Assembly (NCBI RefSeq): GCF_002399615.1
Contig: NZ_DHDZ01000055.1
Span: 1-16,909, forward strand
Reading direction: 5' to 3'
DNA length: 16,909 bases
Source of the DNA: Pedobacter sp. UBA4863
Lineage (GTDB): Bacteria; Bacteroidota; Bacteroidia; Sphingobacteriales; Sphingobacteriaceae
Position numbers and translations under genes: made by a program. Below the pieces are notes generated by a model. The model did not search any database and was not told where the DNA came from. It saw only the letters and a list, made by a program, of their open reading frames with translations. Below, piece after piece: positions 14,629-16,909 of this stretch. How positions within the stretch are numbered: position 1 is the first letter of the stretch; every line of letters begins with the position of its first letter.

Positions 14629-16821
14629 ATGACTTTATCTGTTTGGCGATATGCTCATTTGGCATTAGCCATTATTTCATCTCTTTTTCTTGTAATGGCA
14701 TCGGTTACCGGTGCCATACTTGCAATAGACGCAGTGCAAGAGAAAGTGCCCAATTATCGTGTTGCCAATTTAGCGCAGGTTACACTGGCACAAACCATTC
14801 CGGTACTTAAAAGCAACTATAGCGAAATTACCGAGTTAAGTGTAGATCATAATGGTTTTGTTACTTTAAAAGGTTACGATAACGATGGCAAAGATATTGA
14901 TGCTTATATAGACCCAACAACGGGTAAGGTTTTAGGTAAGCCTATAGCGAAGAGCGATTTTTACCAATGGAATTTGGCCATGCACCGCTCCATGTTTATG
15001 AAAGAAACCGGGCGTTTAATTGTGGGGGTTGTTTCTTTTCTTTTAGTACTTATTGCATTGTCTGGTGTGGCTTTGGTAATACAACGCCAACGAGGTATGC
15101 AACGCTTTTTTACCAAGGTGATCAAAGAGTACTTTTCGCAATACTACCATGTTATTACAGGCAGAATTATACTTATCCCGGTGCTCATTATTGCCCTTAC
15201 CGGTGTTTACCTATCGATGGCAAAATTTAAACTATTTCCAGCGTTTAAAGCAAAACACCAGGCTATTATTGCCCAAGCAACGCCCGAACAAAAAAAATAT
15301 GCCGATTTTGAGCTGTTTAGACAAATTGTTTTAACAGATGTTAAAGAAATTGAATTTCCATTTGCCGAAGACCCGGAAGAGTTTTTTAATTTAAAGCTTA
15401 AGGATAGGGAACTGCTGGTAAACCAGTTTACGGGACAAGTACTTAGCGAGGTAAAGTACCCTAGTACCTTGGTGTTAGAAAACCTTAGTTTAGATTTACA
15501 TACGGGCCGTGGCAATACCGTATGGGCCATTATTTTAGCCGTTGCCTGCTTAAATATTCTGTTTTTTGTTTATTCGGGCTTTAGCATTACACTTAAACGA
15601 AGGGGCACCAAAATTAAAAACAAGCATCAGGCAAAAGATGCCGAGTATGTGCTGTTGGTAGGTACAGAAAATGGCAGTACGCTAGCTTTTGCCAATGCCA
15701 TTCATGAGCAGTTAAATGCGCAAGGTAAGACATCCTATTTAGGACAGTTAAGTGATTATAACGAGTTTCCCCATGCCAAACATTTGCTGGTTTTTACTTC
15801 TACCTACGGTTTGGGCGATCCGCCTTCTAACGGCATTAAGTTTTTACAACTGTTGGCTAAAATCCCCCAAAAGCATCAAATTAACTATGCAGTGATTGGT
15901 TTTGGGTCGCATGCCTATCCAGATTTTTGCGAGTTTGCCAAACAGGTAGATGGTGAATTGGCTGCGCAGCCTTGGGCAAGCAAGTTTATGGATATACATA
16001 CTGTAAATGATAAATCGGCGGTTGAATTTGTACAATGGGTAAAAGCTTGGGCTACAAAAGCCGAAATTGAACTGGCTGTAACACCTGCGTTGTATGCTAA
16101 AAAGCCTAAGGATTTGCAGCAAATGATGGTATTGGATAGAACAGAGGTGAGCGAAGAAGAACGTACCTTTTTACTCACCATACATGTTCCTGCACGAACA
16201 AAATTTACATCGGGAGATTTATTGGCCATATACCCAGCCAATGACAATCGCGAACGTTTGTATTCTGTAGCCAAATGTAACGGAAATATACAATTGGTGG
16301 TTAAGCTTCATCAACAGGGTTTAGGCACTACGTATTTAAACCAGCTAAAAGTTGGCGACGTTTTTAAAGCTCGAATGGTAACCAACGCATCGTTTCATTT
16401 TCCAAAAAACAAAACTGTTGCTTTAATTGGCAATGGAACAGGTATTGCGCCATTTTTAGGCATGATTTTGCAAAATGTGAAACGTGCAGATTGCCGCTTG
16501 TATATGGGCTTTAGAAAAGAAACTCCCCTTGTACAGCAACACCAAAGGTTGCTCGAGGCACAAGTGCAAAAACAGCAATTAAAGTCGTATCAAATTGCGT
16601 TTTCGCGAGCGCAAAATCATTGCTATGTAATGGATTTAATTAAAAATGATGCGGCAGATTTGGCCCAATTGTTAAAAAACGGTGGTATAATCATGATTTG
16701 TGGATCTTTATTTATGCAGCAAGATGTAGAGAAAGTATTGCACCAGATCTGTACTGAAATTAACGGACATCCACTTTCGTTTTATCAAAAAAATGGACAA
16801 ATCTTAACCGATTGCTATTAA
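14629..16821 (+). CDS. PepSY membrane flavoreductase (flavodoxin + FAD/NADPH domains)
   Basis: This 730-residue fusion is built to carry electrons across the inner membrane. Residues 1-330 form a PepSY-associated membrane module with four helices (about 8-33, 127-152, 176-198 and 297-320) and a periplasmic PepSY-like domain between the first two. His10, His119, His174 and His291 lie at or near helix ends and could hold heme, as in ferrisiderophore reductase FoxB. A basic linker leads to a flavodoxin domain (about 337-470) with the FMN loop GTENGST (345-351) and TSTYGLGDPPSN. The C-terminal part is a ferredoxin-NADP reductase-type unit: RLYSVA near 543 for FAD, GLGTTYLNQL, GNGTGIAPF near 601 and CGSLF near 691 for NAD(P)H. 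It resembles CysJ but lacks the large helical connecting domain. Likely acceptors are ferric siderophores, metals or a periplasmic flavin. It is the last visible gene of the operon. Confidence 0.88.
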   Translation: MTLSVWRYAHLALAIISSLFLVMASVTGAILAIDAVQEKVPNYRVANLAQVTLAQTIPVLKSNYSEITELSVDHNGFVTLKGYDNDGKDIDAYIDPTTGKVLGKPIAKSDFYQWNLAMHRSMFMKETGRLIVGVVSFLLVLIALSGVALVIQRQRGMQRFFTKVIKEYFSQYYHVITGRIILIPVLIIALTGVYLSMAKFKLFPAFKAKHQAIIAQATPEQKKYADFELFRQIVLTDVKEIEFPFAEDPEEFFNLKLKDRELLVNQFTGQVLSEVKYPSTLVLENLSLDLHTGRGNTVWAIILAVACLNILFFVYSGFSITLKRRGTKIKNKHQAKDAEYVLLVGTENGSTLAFANAIHEQLNAQGKTSYLGQLSDYNEFPHAKHLLVFTSTYGLGDPPSNGIKFLQLLAKIPQKHQINYAVIGFGSHAYPDFCEFAKQVDGELAAQPWASKFMDIHTVNDKSAVEFVQWVKAWATKAEIELAVTPALYAKKPKDLQQMMVLDRTEVSEEERTFLLTIHVPARTKFTSGDLLAIYPANDNRERLYSVAKCNGNIQLVVKLHQQGLGTTYLNQLKVGDVFKARMVTNASFHFPKNKTVALIGNGTGIAPFLGMILQNVKRADCRLYMGFRKETPLVQQHQRLLEAQVQKQQLKSYQIAFSRAQNHCYVMDLIKNDAADLAQLLKNGGIIMICGSLFMQQDVEKVLHQICTEINGHPLSFYQKNGQILTDCY

Positions 16822-16853
16822 ACCCGTAGTGCATTATTGCTTTAATTAGTTAT

Positions 16854-16880
16854 CCTCCCCCTACCCCCTCCAAAGGGGGA
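16854..16880. repeat. C-tract/G-tract palindrome typical of Bacteroidota intergenic DNA
   Basis: CCCCC (16864-16868) pairs with GGGGG (16875-16879) around TCCAAA. A second TCCCCC (16856-16861) can pair with the same G-run instead. Similar CCCCCTCCAAAGGGGG sequences recur between genes in many Bacteroidota genomes, as I recall. It lies 30-60 bases after the reductase stop and could end the operon transcript, though no T-tract follows. Confidence 0.5.
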
Positions 16881-16909
16881 CACATGGCGTAACTATGCGA
16901 TTTACATAT

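Overview
The window looks like chromosomal DNA of a Bacteroidota bacterium, most likely a Sphingobacteriaceae member close to Pedobacter. This is inferred from the protein types, the moderately AT-rich coding DNA, the near absence of Shine-Dalgarno sequences, and repeated matches to the Bacteroidota -7 promoter element TAnnTTTG. Several of these matches lie only 4-6 bases upstream of a start codon. No database search was possible, so the taxonomy is an inference.

Left part (1-5620): a CAT-type amino acid permease and a K+-dependent membrane pyrophosphatase (hppA) are on the minus strand, separated by a perfect 14-bp terminator hairpin. A second, LAT-type amino acid permease diverges on the plus strand and ends at a strong terminator. 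Middle (5620-9560): a structured repeat-like element precedes a radical SAM protein of the YtqA/YhcC family, which has its own promoter and terminator. Next comes about 540 bases of extremely AT-rich, cytosine-poor DNA, then an ammonium transporter (amt). After amt lies a decayed remnant of an outer-membrane porin gene, with a lost start, an in-frame stop in the signal peptide and a missing C-terminal half.

Right part (9580-16909): a YkuK-type RNase H-fold protein (minus) diverges from a DbpA-like DEAD-box RNA helicase (plus). A 98-base array of fourteen 7-mers follows, then a half-length DUF1456 (YehS-like) protein whose stop codon directly abuts the stop of a convergent single-domain response regulator. 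The window ends with a tight three-gene operon: an exported ankyrin-repeat protein, an exported DUF2271 protein, and a 730-residue membrane flavoprotein joining a PepSY-type membrane module to flavodoxin and FAD/NADPH reductase domains. A 23-base imperfect palindrome overlaps the operon promoter and looks like an iron-box (Fur-type) operator.

Most genes are single transcription units with housekeeping roles: amino acid and ammonium uptake, pyrophosphate-driven ion pumping, RNA metabolism and possibly tRNA modification. The most interesting unit is the terminal operon. It reads as a complete electron-export chain (NADPH to FAD to FMN to probable membrane hemes to periplasm), with two small exported partners of unknown function and likely metal-responsive control.
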